A stretch of DNA of 64,000 nucleotides from Palsa-506 sp963786975 (GTDB taxonomy: Bacteria > Actinomycetota > Actinomycetes > Streptosporangiales > Streptosporangiaceae), in NCBI GenBank assembly GCA_963786975.1, contig CAWBBE010000009.1:219923-283922 (forward strand). Reading direction: 5' to 3'. Of this stretch, positions 40,950 through 50,762 are shown piece after piece. The stretch's first letter is position 1; every line of letters starts with the position of its first letter. Below the pieces are notes generated by a model. The model searched no databases. It was not told where the DNA came from and saw only the letters and a program-made list of their open reading frames with translations. The position numbers and the translations under genes were made by a program.

Positions 40950-43740
40950 CTAGGGGATCAGGCCGAGCTGGCGGGCCCGGGTGACAGCCTCGGTGCGGTT
41001 AGCCGCGCCGAGCTTGCCCAGCACGTGGCTGACGTGCTTTTTCACCGTGTCCAGGCTGACCACCAGCTCCTCGGCGATGCGCGGGTTCGGATTGCCCGCG
41101 GCCAGCAGCACCAGGATTTCCCGCTCCCGGGCGGTCAGCTGCTCGACCAGGCCCGGCACCGCCGCGGCGGCGGCTCGCCCCCAGCCCGGCGAGGCTTCCT
41201 TGCCGCCGAAGGCCCGCAGCACCTTGGCCAGGCAGCCGAGCGGGACGCCGCGGGCAGCGCCGCGTTCTGCCTTCTGCGCCGCGACCAGCAGAGCCAGCAG
41301 CGCGGCCATCGGCGCGCCCTCATCGGCGAACACCCGGACATAGCCCTGCGGGCAGGCCCGTATCAGCGCCTGGGCCAGGGCGTCCACCGCGGCGTCCTCG
41401 TCGCCGCCGGCTGCCAGCGCCAGCGCCTGCAACGCCTGGATCTCGATGATGCTGCCCGCCCGGCCCTGGGCGGCCGCCGCCGCGTGCAGCCGCTCCAGCA
41501 GCCCGAGCGCCGGGCCGGGGCGATCTTGCGCGAGCAGCACCCGGGCCAGCACCAGGTACTCCGGCTCCCGCGGGTAGGACAGCTCGTCGTCCGCCTCGAG
41601 GCCGCGGCTGCTCGCCCATTGCGCGGCCGCCTTAATGTCACGTTGGGCCAGCAGCAGCCGCGCCCGCTGCGCGGGGACTGGGTTGAGCAGGCTGGCCACG
41701 TCCCCGCTCGCGCCCACCTGCCCGGCCTCGTCCATGGCAGCCAGGGCACCGGCCTCATCGCCCTGGGCCTGCCGGATCCATGCCAGCGTCACCAGGCCAT
41801 TTGCCAGGGGCTGGGTGTGGGCAGACTGCCTGGCTAGGGGGATGCCCTCGGTCACGTGGCGGAGGGCCGCGTCAAGCTCGCCCTGCTGGTAGGCGACCTC
41901 CGCCATGCCCACATACCCGGTGCCAGCCACGGGCAGGTGCGGGCGGCCGGGCACGGCCGCGATGTCGACCGCCTGCTGGTAGGTGCCGAGCGCCGCGTCC
42001 AGGCGGCCCCCGGCACGCTGAATCTGGCCGAGGTGGTGGCAGCCGCGGACCGCCAGGGCGCGTTCGCCGGCCGCCCGCCACTGCGCGGTGATCGACGACA
42101 GCAGCTGCTCGGCTTCGGTGAGCCTGGCCCCGCATCCACTCGGCAAGGCTGAGGTAGCCGCGGGCGTGGGACGCCAGCATCCACTCGTCGTCACCGAGCG
42201 CGGCCAGGGCCTGCGACGCGAACGCGGCCGTGCCCTCGGCGTCACCGCGGAGCGCAGCCAGGTACGCACGCTGGGTCGTGACCGCCGCGGGCACGTTCAC
42301 CAGCCAGCTCCCCCGGCCGGCCGACGGCACGGAAGGCTCATCCTCCACGCCAGCAGAGCCCGCCTGCGCGCGCTCGGCGGCATCCAGCAGCTGCCCGGCC
42401 GCCTCCACCCGGCCGCCGGCCAGGGCCAGGCGCGACCGGGCCAGCAGCAGCCGCGGCCGCGAACTGGCTATTTCGGCCGGGATCGCCGCGAGCCACCGCT
42501 GCACCGTCGCCCCCTCGCCCCGCCGGAAGAAGAGCGCGTCGAAATGCCGTTCGATCAGCCGGGCGGCCCAGACGGGATCTCCGGCCGCCAGCGCGTGCCG
42601 TATCGCCTCATCGGCCAGCCCGTGTTCCTCGTGCCAGGCCGCCGCGTTGCGGTGTAGCTGCGCCGCTTGGCCAGGCTGCTCCTCCTGCAGCCGGGCGCGC
42701 AGCAGGTCGGCGAACAGGTGGTGATAGCGCCACCAGCCGCGCACCTCATCGAGCGGCATCAGGAACAGGTTGGCCCGCTCCACCTGCCCCAGCAGCGCCT
42801 GACAGTCGGCGCGGCCGGTGACCGCGTCGCATAGCGAGCCGGACAGGCGCTCCAGCACTGAGGTCTGCAGCAGGAAGGCGCGCACCGGTTGTGACTGGCG
42901 CTCTAGCACCTCCTCGGCCAGGTAGTCCAGGACAAAACGATGGCTGCCCGTAAACGCCGCCACGAACCCGGCGGGGTCAGCGTGGCCGCGCAGCGACAGG
43001 GCGGCCAGCTGCAGGCCCGCCGCCCACCCTTCGGTCCGTGCCGCCAGCGCCGCCACCGCGGCCCCGGGCAGGTCGGCTCCGGTCGCCTCGACCAGCAGGG
43101 CCGCGGTCTCTTCCAGCGTGAAGCGCATGTCGGGGGCGCGCAGTTCGGTGAGCTGCCCGCGCGCGCGCAGCCGCGCCAGCGGCAGCGGCGGGTCGGCCCG
43201 CCCGGCCAGAACCAGGCGCAGGCCCCGCGGCAGGTGCTCGAGCAGGAACGCCAGCGAGGCGTGCACCGGCTGGGCGTCGACCAGGTGGTAGTCGTCGAGG
43301 ACCAGCATTATCGCGTCCTCGCCAGGCTGGGCAGCCAGCTCGTTGATCAGGGCCGCCACCAGCCCCTCAAAGGCCCGCGGGGGCGGCGGGCCGAACAGCG
43401 GGCCGGCGTGCCCGGCTATCCCCGGGCACACCGGATCCAGCGCAGCGACGACATGGCGCCAGAACCGCGCCGGGTCGTTGTCTCCGGCGTCCAGTGACAG
43501 CCAGGCGATCGGCCACCGGCCCTGGCGCGCCCAGTCAGCCAGCAGGGCCGTCTTGCCGAACCCCGCCGGCGCGCAGACCAGGATCAGGTCCCGGCCCAGC
43601 TCCTGGCCGAGCTGGTCCAGCAGGCGGGGACGGGCCACGAAACCAGGCTGGAGGGCGGGCAGGTACAGCTTGGTGGCCAGCAGGACATCCTGCTCAGCCG
43701 CGGCAGCCGCAGACGGGGGTGCCGCCTGGGACTCGGCCAT
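40950..43740 (-). CDS. MalT-like (LAL) LuxR regulator, apparent frameshift near 42130
   Basis: About 930 residues. After a short tail, LLATKLYLPALQPGFVARPR leads into an STAND ATPase: P-loop APAGFGKTALLADW, Walker B AIMLVLDDYHLVDAQPVHA. TPR-like repeats follow (YLSLAEWMR, then ARLTEAEQLLSSITAQWRAA in another frame). The LuxR HTH at the C-terminus has LTAREREILVLLAAGNPNPR and IAEELVVSLDTVKKHVSHVL. The frame change falls in a four-base C run at 42128-42131, and the total span is one base over a multiple of three, so a sequencing indel is likely. Such ATPases sense a ligand and activate nearby operons; the target is unknown. Confidence 0.85.
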
Positions 43741-43844
43741 CGGGCGACCTACCACTCGGCGCATCCAGCGATGACCAGCATCGCTGCCAGGTCCGGTCAT
43801 TCTAACCGCCGGCCTGAAGGCCGCGCCGCGGCCGGCCCGGTGCG

Positions 43845-44178
43845 GCCGCCACCCTGACGCGCCCATCGCAGGCTGGGCGTCGGTGACAGAGATGCCAGGG
43901 TGGTGGCTGATCGCGGTCGCGGCGTTCGCCCTTGCGTTGTCGATCGGGAAGTCAGTGATGCACAGCTGATGGGGGAACACCCACGCCACCGAGCCCCGGT
44001 CCCACCCGGCCTCTACCACCCGGTCCGGTCCACATACAAGATGGCCTCCACCGCAGCGGCGTGGCGCTTGCGTCCGGCGATGGCCTGGGTCATGGCCACG
44101 ACCCGGCGGTGCCGGCGGTGGCTGGGGGTCGGCCAGGGAGGTGACGGCCTGGCTGTCGAGGATGATCAGGTGGGTCAT
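43845..44178 (-). pseudogene. PIN-domain toxin-like protein, frameshifted
   Basis: The start MTHLIILDSQAVTSLADP is typical of actinobacterial PIN-domain RNases. The middle continues in another frame as HRRVVAMTQAIAGRKRHAAA then VEAILYVDRTG, and the end returns to the first frame as VEAGWDRGSVAWVF, ITDFPIDNARANAATAIS and ISVTDAQ. Two opposite shifts are therefore needed. The last strands of the fold are missing. No antitoxin gene is adjacent in an obvious form. It is either a decayed toxin or a gene with two indels. Confidence 0.6.
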
Positions 44179-44271
44179 GCTGCGGGCAGGGCCCGGGCCT
44201 CGGCCCATAGCAGTACGTCTTCCGGGGTGGCGTCGGAGGCGCCAGCGCAGGCTCCCCGGCGCGGGACCAGG

Positions 44272-45861
44272 TCAGGTGGCGCGGCGTCGAGCACGCAGCA
44301 CGACGTCGTGGACATGGTGCGAAGCAGAGGCGGCTCCCGCCGGACGGAGGCGCTTCTCGTGATGCTCGATGTCCCATGCCGGTGAGTCGGCGAGCGCAGC
44401 CGCGAAGTCATCGATCCGTAGGTAGGCATCTGGGTCGAACGGCCGGCTGTGGGCCAGTGTGTCGATCGGCGCACGCATCGGCTCGAGATCGTGGCTCACG
44501 ATGAGCAGCGTGCCACCGGGAGCGACCGCGTTCAGGAGGTTGTGAACACCGTGGCCGTCGGGTGTGCGGGGTATCGAGGCGTACTGCGCCGACACGAGGT
44601 CGAACGCTGCCGTCTCGAACGCATCGAGTGCGTTGTCGTCGGCGTGGTGGCACTCGACCGGCAGACCGCGGCGCTCGGCCTCGGCGTTGACCCGGTCCAG
44701 CGCGCGCTGCGTGATGTCGCTCGCGGTCACGCTCCAACCCTGCTCGGCCAGCCAGAGCGCGTCACCGCCCTCGCCGGCGCCGACGTCGAGGGCGCGGCCA
44801 GGCGTGAGGTCGCTGATCTCGTTGACGAGTGTGCCGTTCGGGTTGCCGCTCCACATCTGGTCGCCCTCGTAACGGTGGTCCCAGTCGGCCTCGTTGGCCG
44901 ATGGTCGGGCTGCGGCTCGGATGTCGTCGTGGGCGAGGCTGAAGCTGATCATGGCGCCGACCCGGCTGCCGTCGGCGGCGGCCTGCACCACCTGCTGGCT
45001 CGGATCGGTCGCGTTGCCGGCAGCGTAGAGGCCTGGTACTGCCGTCGCCCCGGTCGCGTCCGTCTCCAGGAAGTCTCCGAGATCAGTCGGGTGTGCCGCT
45101 GGTCGGAGACCGAGTGACACGAACGGTTCGGCGCGAACCTTGAAGCGGGGATTGACCACGACCGCGTCGGCGTCGATGGATCCGTGGTCGGCCAGCTCGA
45201 CCGCCGCGACGTGGCCGTCGGCACCTGTGAGGATGCGGCTCACCTGTCCCTGCAGGATCTCCACCCCGCCGGCCCGCAGGGCGTCAAGCTCGGAGTCGTC
45301 CACGTCGACGGCTCGTGGAGCACCACGGTGAGCCGGGCGCTCAGCTGGCGGAACAACCCGGCAGTGTGGAGCCCCATCGGGTGGGTGACGATCTGGACGA
45401 TGCGCCGATCGCGGACACTCGTAGCCGTGGCAGAACGGACAGTGGATGACGTCGCGCCCCCAGTGCTCCGCGAGGCCATCGATGTCCGGGAGTTCGTCCG
45501 CCAGGCCGGTGGCGGCAAGAACCCGGCGAGCAATGATGGAGTGACCGCCGGCGACTTCGACGCGGAAGTCGTTGGCATCAGTGCGGCTCACACGACTCAC
45601 GCGACCGGCGAGGACCTCGCCGCCGTAGCTGCGGACCTCTTCACGACCAGCGGCGATCAGCTCCGATGGGGGAAGCCCTTCACGAGCGAGGTAGCCGTGC
45701 ATATGTGCGGCGGGGCCGTTGCGCGCCTCGCCGGCGTCGACGACGATCACAGACCGGCGCTGACGCCCGAGTTGAAGGCCGGCGGCAAGTCCGGCGGCTG
45801 ATCCGCCGATGACGCAGACGTCGCAGTGCCGCTCGACTGTGCGGGTGGCGTGGTCACTCAT
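44272..45861 (-). CDS. Thioredoxin-reductase-like flavoprotein fused to a SAM methyltransferase
   Basis: About 529 residues. The N-terminal 310 residues are an FAD/NAD(P) oxidoreductase: DVCVIGGSAAGLAAGLQLGR, a CPFCHGYE redox-type motif and GLYAAGNATDPSQQVVQAAA. The C-terminal 200 residues are a class I methyltransferase: GRALDVGAGEGGDALWLAEQ, NALDAFETAAFDLVSAQY. Between about 45425 and 45320 the good sense (VRDRRIVQIVTHPMGLHTAG, LFRQLSARLTVVLHEP) is in another frame and then returns, so two compensating indels are present. The fused family is known in actinobacteria; substrates are unknown. It is divergent from an XRE-cupin regulator that probably controls it. Confidence 0.85.
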   Translation of the reverse strand: MSDHATRTVERHCDVCVIGGSAAGLAAGLQLGRQRRSVIVVDAGEARNGPAAHMHGYLAREGLPPSELIAAGREEVRSYGGEVLAGRVSRVSRTDANDFRVEVAGGHSIIARRVLAATGLADELPDIDGLAEHWGRDVIHCPFCHGYECPRSAHRPDRHPPDGAPHCRVVPPAERPAHRGAPRAVDVDDSELDALRAGGVEILQGQVSRILTGADGHVAAVELADHGSIDADAVVVNPRFKVRAEPFVSLGLRPAAHPTDLGDFLETDATGATAVPGLYAAGNATDPSQQVVQAAADGSRVGAMISFSLAHDDIRAAARPSANEADWDHRYEGDQMWSGNPNGTLVNEISDLTPGRALDVGAGEGGDALWLAEQGWSVTASDITQRALDRVNAEAERRGLPVECHHADDNALDAFETAAFDLVSAQYASIPRTPDGHGVHNLLNAVAPGGTLLIVSHDLEPMRAPIDTLAHSRPFDPDAYLRIDDFAAALADSPAWDIEHHEKRLRPAGAASASHHVHDVVLRARRRAT

Positions 45862-45887
45862 GACCCTGAACGATACGGTCCCTCCCG

Positions 45888-45919
45888 GCAAGTGCAAGAA
45901 TCCTTGCTATATTCGCAAG
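45888..45919. promoter_or_regulatory. Operator with four GCAAG half-sites
   Basis: The 72-base divergent promoter between the flavoprotein gene and the XRE-cupin gene contains GCAAG at 45888 and 45894, CTTGC at 45903 and GCAAG at 45915, forming overlapping inverted repeats (GCAAG-N4-CTTGC and CTTGC-N7-GCAAG). It is the likely binding site of the regulator encoded alongside. Confidence 0.65.
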
Positions 45920-45933
45920 AATGCGGAGGGTCC

Positions 45934-46515
45934 ATGACTGAGCTCAACGAGATCGAACAGGTGGTTCGGACCCGGCTGCGGAGTCTTCGGAACACGCTCG
46001 GTCTATCGCTCGACGAGCTTGCCGCGCGCACCAACCTCAGTCCCTCCACCATCAGCCGGGTCGAGACCGGCAAGCGGACGATCAGCCTCGACATCCTGCT
46101 GCCGCTGGCAACGGCCCTGCAGGTCGACCTCGACGCCCTCCTCGACGTGCGCAGCGACGACGATGTGGTCATCCGCCCGACGCCGAACAGCTCGGGCGAG
46201 CGCACAACCTGGATGCTGAGCCGACCAACCGGCAGCACGATCGCCGTCAAGATGCGGATCGAACCGACCCGTAAGGCGGAAGAGCAGCGCGTCCACCCCG
46301 GCCACGACTGGTTCTTCGTCATCGCGGGACGGGTGCGCTTGTCGCTCGGCGAACGCGAGATCACCGTCCAGACCGGCGAGGCAGCCGAGTTCACCACCAT
46401 GACGCCGCACGCCTTCGCGGCCATCGACGGCCCGGCCGAGCTCATCATGATCTTCGACCGCGACGGCCAGCGCGTCCACGTCCATCACGAAACCGCTAGC
46501 CACCCGACGATGTAG
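45934..46515 (+). CDS. XRE-family regulator with a cupin domain
   Basis: 193 residues from an ATG with the ribosome site GCGGAGGG. Residues 8-65 are an XRE HTH: LRSLRNTLGLSLDELAARTN, LSPSTISRVETGKRTISLDI. Residues 100-190 are a cupin barrel: HPGHDWFFVIAGRVRLSLGE, GEAAEFTTMTPHAFAAIDGP. Such regulators usually repress a divergent operon until a small ligand binds the cupin. Here the neighbour is the flavoprotein-methyltransferase gene, 72 bases away, with repeats between them. Confidence 0.92.
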   Translation: MTELNEIEQVVRTRLRSLRNTLGLSLDELAARTNLSPSTISRVETGKRTISLDILLPLATALQVDLDALLDVRSDDDVVIRPTPNSSGERTTWMLSRPTGSTIAVKMRIEPTRKAEEQRVHPGHDWFFVIAGRVRLSLGEREITVQTGEAAEFTTMTPHAFAAIDGPAELIMIFDRDGQRVHVHHETASHPTM

Positions 46516-46985
46516 ACCTCGCCGGACTCGACGTCGCGATCGCACTCGTCGACGACCTCTTCCACAACGGCCCGTCTTCGGGTGACCCGCACCCGAGCAT
46601 CCCCGAAGTGCCTGATCAGGGACGTCCAGAACTGTCACTCAGAACACCATCTACCGACGAGGCGCTACAGCGCCGAACGGCGGATCGGGAGCGCGCTCTT
46701 CCAGATTCTCGCGTCACTCAATGTGACAATTTGAGTGATCAGCGCGGTCCAAGTGCTGACCGCCGGTTCGCCGGGGTGTGGCAGGTCTGCTGAAGGTCAC
46801 CTTCGACTGAGCGAGGTGGCTGTCGATGCCGCGAGCGCCCCGGCCGGCCGGTGGCTAGATCGTCCCTGAGTTGGCGCGCCCTATGCGGCTTGAGCGGATG
46901 GGCTGGCGGGCTGTGTCCCGGATGGCTGGGACGCTCGGCCTAACTGCATCCCGCGGACCTGCTGCCGCTTGAAGAGTTCCGGCTA
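46516..46985. other. Gene-poor region with a palindrome
   Basis: No convincing gene. CACTCAA-N9-TTGAGTG at 46715-46737 is a perfect 7-base inverted repeat in locally AT-rich sequence, a possible orphan operator. Confidence 0.5.
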
Positions 46986-47330
46986 TCAGGACCGGCTGTC
47001 GTGCGGCTGGCGCGCTTTCCGGCTGGTGACAATCCTGCGTTTGCGCAAAGACCCGAGCCATTCCTGCCCGCTGAGCAGTCGCGTGGTCTTGCCCGACCTG
47101 ACCTCGCCCGCCGCGGCAACTGCCATCGCGACGCTGGCAGCGGTCATATCATCAGGTGCCTCATACACGACGATCACGTCATACTCGCCAAACGGAAAGC
47201 CCGCCACCACGATCGTGGCTCCCAGCTCCTCCAGGGCCGGCCGGATCACTTCCACCGGGTCTTGCGGCTCCTTAAGCTGATCCGCCATTGACTTGGCGGT
47301 ATAGGAGGCCTGGTACATGTAGAGCGGCAT
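46986..47330 (-). CDS. GYD-domain protein
   Basis: 114 residues: MPLYMYQASYTAKSMADQLK, RPALEELGATIVVAGFPFGE and YDVIVVYEAPDDMTAASVAM match the GYD family of small ferredoxin-like-fold proteins of unknown function. The ATG at 47328-47330 follows GGGAAGC. The basic C-terminal 25 residues are variable. It stands alone, convergent to nothing obvious. Confidence 0.85.
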   Translation of the reverse strand: MPLYMYQASYTAKSMADQLKEPQDPVEVIRPALEELGATIVVAGFPFGEYDVIVVYEAPDDMTAASVAMAVAAAGEVRSGKTTRLLSGQEWLGSLRKRRIVTSRKARQPHDSRS

Positions 47331-47608
47331 CGAGCTTCCCTTGGGCGGGCACAGGCGAACGGATCACCAGCCAGTCCCCGTGACTCGCGGCGGCTTCTGC
47401 CGACGGGTGCACGGCAGCGGACTGAAGACCACGGCGGTCCAAAGATCGTAGACCCGGCCCACCCGAGTACACCAGCCTCCGCTTCGCCAGCCAGCCCTTC
47501 CTCAACCATGCCAGAGCCCTGGAACCGGCTATCTGGCTAGACTCCGGCCGATGCTGATGCCGGGGAGAGTGTGCGCGATCGGCGGCAGATGAGTGCGACC
47601 GGGGGGCT

Positions 47609-47626
47609 GGTATCAATCGTGATACC
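47609..47626 (+). promoter_or_regulatory. Operator of the toxin-antitoxin pair
   Basis: GGTATCA-ATCG-TGATACC, a perfect inverted repeat 8 bases before the antitoxin start; GGTAT recurs at 47632-47636. Ribbon-helix-helix antitoxins typically bind such palindromes to autorepress. Confidence 0.75.
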
Positions 47627-47634
47627 ATGCTGGT

Positions 47635-47838
47635 ATGGCGATGACACTGCGGCTCACTGATGCCGAGGCACGAGCGTTGCGCCGGCGTGCGGATCATGAG
47701 GGCCGGCCAATGCAGGAGGTGGCCCGCCAGGCCATCCAAGAGTACGTCGAGGGCCACAGCCGCGCTGAGTTGCTCGATCGCGTTCTGGATCAGGAGCTGC
47801 CCCGGTACGCCGAGGCGCTGGAGCGTCTCGGTCAGTGA
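47635..47838 (+). CDS. Antitoxin, ribbon-helix-helix type
   Basis: 67 residues: MAMTLRLTDAEARALRRRAD is the beta strand and first helix of an RHH fold, followed by HEGRPMQEVARQAIQEYVEG, and the C-terminal helix (LLDRVLDQELPRYAEALERL) probably inhibits the partner toxin. The stop overlaps the toxin GTG as GTGA. A perfect palindrome precedes the gene. Confidence 0.85.
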   Translation: MAMTLRLTDAEARALRRRADHEGRPMQEVARQAIQEYVEGHSRAELLDRVLDQELPRYAEALERLGQ

Positions 47839-48215
47839 TCTACCTGACATTGTCAGAGTTGCTGCATATCGCCGGACGTGCCTTGGGAAGTGAACCAGAA
47901 GTCCGTGACTACGGCCTCCTGGAATCCGCAGCCGCCCGTCCCCGAGCCAGCGCCTTCGGCGGTGACGCTTACCCGGACCTGGACACCAAGGCGGCGGCGC
48001 TGCTCCACTCACTCGCGAGGAATCACGCGCTGGTAGATGGCAACAAGAGGCTTGCCCTGGCTGGGGTGATCGCTTTTTATGGCGTGAACGGACGCCGGCT
48101 CACCCTCACTAATAACGACGCTTACGAACTCATCATGAACGTCGCGGCAGGGCACCTCGACACGGTAGACGAGATCGCCACCAGGTTGAGGACGGCAACC
48201 GAAGCTCGCTCCTGA
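47835..48215 (+). CDS. doc: Doc-type (Fic fold) toxin
   Basis: 126 residues. The Fic/Doc signature HALVDGNKRLAL is present near residues 65-76 (family H-x-F/L-x-D-G-N-K-R). Other blocks are LTLSELLHIAGRALG, GLLESAAARP and DTKAAALLHSLARN. Doc kinases phosphorylate EF-Tu and stop translation. The GTG start overlaps the antitoxin stop by four bases. With the palindrome upstream this is a complete type II toxin-antitoxin module within the island, where it may stabilise the element. Confidence 0.9.
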   Translation: MIYLTLSELLHIAGRALGSEPEVRDYGLLESAAARPRASAFGGDAYPDLDTKAAALLHSLARNHALVDGNKRLALAGVIAFYGVNGRRLTLTNNDAYELIMNVAAGHLDTVDEIATRLRTATEARS

Positions 48216-48322
48216 TGGAGCGCGCCTGACCACCCGGTTCGCGTCATGAGAGTGCGGGTTGGTGGTTCGGGTAAGACGACTGAATTTCAGTAGCCCTGGC
48301 GGGTTATTCGCGGCAGCCTGTA

Positions 48323-48958
48323 ATGGTGATCGATCTGGACTGTTCGGCGATGTCCCCGGCGTCCGATGAGGAGCTGCTGGCCCGGCAGCGTGCGCTGCAG
48401 GAGGAGGCGCGGGAGGTGCTCGCCACGCTGGACCTCGCCGCAGTGGTCGCCGATATCGGCCCGCTGCTGCTCGCAGGCAGCTTTGTATCTGGACTGATGT
48501 GCTGGCGCGAGCTCGATGTGATGGTGCTCGTCGGCGATGACTTCTCGCCCCAGGACGTGATGCGGCTGCTGGAGCGGATCGTTGGGCAGACCGGGGCTGT
48601 GTCTTTGGAGTATCACGACGAGCGGGGCCCTCGGTGCGTGACCGGCCAGGTCCGCGATGAGCGCTACCATGTGCCCTTTACCGTGGAACGGGCGGGCCAT
48701 TCCTGGCAGATCGACCTGACGTTGTGGCTGCACGATGCGCACGTCAATGTCACGCGCTGGCACGAAGAACTGCGCGAGCGCATCACCGCCGAGCAGCGCA
48801 GCGCGGTGCTGCGCATCAAAGAGGTGTGGCACCGGCGGCCGTCCTATCCCGATCAGGTCGGTGGCCTGGACATCTACACCGCTGTGATCGATGACGGCGT
48901 GCGCACCCCGCGCCAGTTCGCTACCTGGCTTTCCCAGCGAGGGCTCCCCGGTACATAG
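48323..48958 (+). CDS. Nucleotidyltransferase-like protein of unknown function
   Basis: 211 residues. LLLAGSFVSGLMCWRELDVM near residues 48-67 resembles the GS...D-x-D/D-x-M core of the Pol-beta nucleotidyltransferase fold, followed by a later strand HSWQIDLTLWL that could give the third acidic residue. There is only one clear acidic residue in the first pair, so catalysis is uncertain. The rest (ITAEQRSAVLRIKEVWHRRP) is helical. It lies 107 bases after the Doc gene. Antibiotic-modifying or toxin roles can be imagined, but nothing in the sequence decides. Confidence 0.6.
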   Translation: MVIDLDCSAMSPASDEELLARQRALQEEAREVLATLDLAAVVADIGPLLLAGSFVSGLMCWRELDVMVLVGDDFSPQDVMRLLERIVGQTGAVSLEYHDERGPRCVTGQVRDERYHVPFTVERAGHSWQIDLTLWLHDAHVNVTRWHEELRERITAEQRSAVLRIKEVWHRRPSYPDQVGGLDIYTAVIDDGVRTPRQFATWLSQRGLPGT

Positions 48959-49237
48959 CAGTACCAGGCCCGCGAACAGCGGCATGTGCGGATGTTCCGC
49001 AGGTTGTCGCGAGCGCAACGGCGACGATGCATAAACATCCGTGCAGTCCATCTGTCTGTTCGGCCGTGGTGGATTGCTAAGACAGATGGTGGCTCAGCCC
49101 GTCGGACCGGTGACTTCACAGCCGCCTGGCGGTGAAGGTGCAGAGCACGAGGGCTTCGACGGCCAATAGCGCGCTGCATTTGTGCTAACCGGTTCCGGTG
49201 AAGCGGCGATGGATGGGCTACCGCGTCATGTGCTCTA

Positions 49238-50371
49238 TCAGCCAGGCAGTGGTGACGGCCCCAGAGATGGTGTTGGGAGCTGGTTCCGGCGGCCCGGCCG
49301 CCCACCGGAACATTTAGCCGGGCTGTCGCTGGCCCGCTGCGGCTGGGTGATTTCCCAGTTCTCCGCCGGCACCGCAGCCACAGCAGACCAGTCGAATCCG
49401 TCGCCGACCCGGCGCAGCATGTCGCGGGTCGGCTCGTCGCAAAGCGCGCCGCGCAGCCCGGCCAGGTAGCTGGCCCGGGGATCGACGGCGAGCTGGGCGG
49501 CTACCGCGTATTCGGCAGTCAGGTCGGTGCCGAACATCGCGGGGTCGTCGGTGGAAACCGAGCAGCTCACGCCTGCGGCGACCAGGTCAGGCAGCGGATG
49601 TGCGGCCAGCGAGGGGACGGCGCGGGTGCGCACGTTGGAGACCGGACAGACGTCGAGCACAACACCGCGTGCGGCGATCTCGCGCACGAGGCCCCGATCC
49701 CCGGCAGCTCCGATGCCGTGCCGGATACGGCGGGAGGAAAGCAGATCGAGCGCAGTCCGCACGGCTTCAGGGTCGCCAAGCTCGCCTGCGTGCGGAACCA
49801 CGCCGAGACCGCCGTCGCGGGCCAGCGCGAGCGCGGGCGCGTAAGGCTCGGCCGGGTAGAGCTTCTCGCTGCCACCGAGGCCCACGCCGACAACGCCGCG
49901 GTCGCGATAGGCCAGCGCGTAGCGCGCGGTGTCAGTCGCAGCCTCAAGTGGATAGCCGCGGGCAATCTCTGGCGTCAGCCCGACCTGCACGCCGTGGAGT
50001 TCGCGGGCTTGCTGCGCGCCGTCACAGTAGCCTTCGAATACCTCCTCCCAGCGCACGCCTTGGCTGACCGGCTCGGCCGGCGTGAAGATGCCCTCCAAGT
50101 AGATCGCGCCGTGGCTGGCCGCCTCGGCTGCGTAATCGACAACTACTTCGCGGAAATCAGCTGCGGTCCGTAGCGCGCAGGTGGTCAGCTCCCAGACTTC
50201 GATGAAGTGGGCGAAGTCGCGGAATTCGTACAGGCCAGCCAGCCCTTCGACGGAGTCGGCCGGAAGGGACACACCGTTACGGCGGGCCATCTGCAGCAAC
50301 GTCTGCGCTCTGACGGTGCCCTCCAGATGCACATGCAACTCGATCTTCGGGAACATCACGTATCCGATCAT
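49238..50371 (-). CDS. add: Adenosine deaminase family protein
   Basis: 377 residues. The zinc and catalytic motifs of the family are present: PKIELHVHLEGTVR (HxH), GVVPHAGELGD (His and Glu), RIRHGIGA and SVSTDDPAMFGT (metal Asp). The enzyme deaminates adenosine to inosine, or a related purine. Starts at 50371 or, in frame, at 50356 (MFPKIELH) are both possible. The last 35 residues (after PAENWEI) are proline/serine-rich and unlike the family, perhaps a frame extension at an island junction. Adenosine salvage could link to the nucleoside hydrolase in the core, but the two are far apart. Confidence 0.9.
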   Translation of the reverse strand: MIGYVMFPKIELHVHLEGTVRAQTLLQMARRNGVSLPADSVEGLAGLYEFRDFAHFIEVWELTTCALRTAADFREVVVDYAAEAASHGAIYLEGIFTPAEPVSQGVRWEEVFEGYCDGAQQARELHGVQVGLTPEIARGYPLEAATDTARYALAYRDRGVVGVGLGGSEKLYPAEPYAPALALARDGGLGVVPHAGELGDPEAVRTALDLLSSRRIRHGIGAAGDRGLVREIAARGVVLDVCPVSNVRTRAVPSLAAHPLPDLVAAGVSCSVSTDDPAMFGTDLTAEYAVAAQLAVDPRASYLAGLRGALCDEPTRDMLRRVGDGFDWSAVAAVPAENWEITQPQRASDSPAKCSGGRPGRRNQLPTPSLGPSPLPG

Positions 50372-50463
50372 CGCATCCCTATCTGCCGCAGGGCGTGGGC
50401 GGCCATGACCCCGATCGTCGCCGCCCGCCTATGGGGATCCATCCCGATCACTACCTCGCCCAT
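50371..50463 (-). pseudogene. IS110-type transposase N-terminal scrap
   Basis: MGEVVIGMDPHRRAATIGVM resembles the DEDD-type N-terminus of IS110 transposases (I-G-x-D-P-H-K-x-x-x-x-I). It stops after 30 residues right where the adenosine deaminase begins. A small remnant of an older insertion. Confidence 0.5.
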
Positions 50464-50762
50464 CCGGTCCTCCTGCCCGCAGTAATAGCTCATGGGGGCA
50501 CTGTCAGCCATCTCCAGAGCCTTCTTCACGCGGCCAGGGATCGGAAGCGCCCTGATGGTGCACGCCAAGCAGGTCGCGCGATCAGAGATGGGCGTGGAGT
50601 AACTTCGCCTTGCCGTACACGGCGGGACCGGGCTGGAGCCCGCCGATCTGGTCTGGAAACGTTCCTTCGATTCGGTCCGTTACAGGCGCGCCGATCAGCT
50701 GATCGGCGCAGCACCGTTCGCGTGCGCCGGAGCGGCGGATGCGGCTGCGCGAAAGAGCGGGT

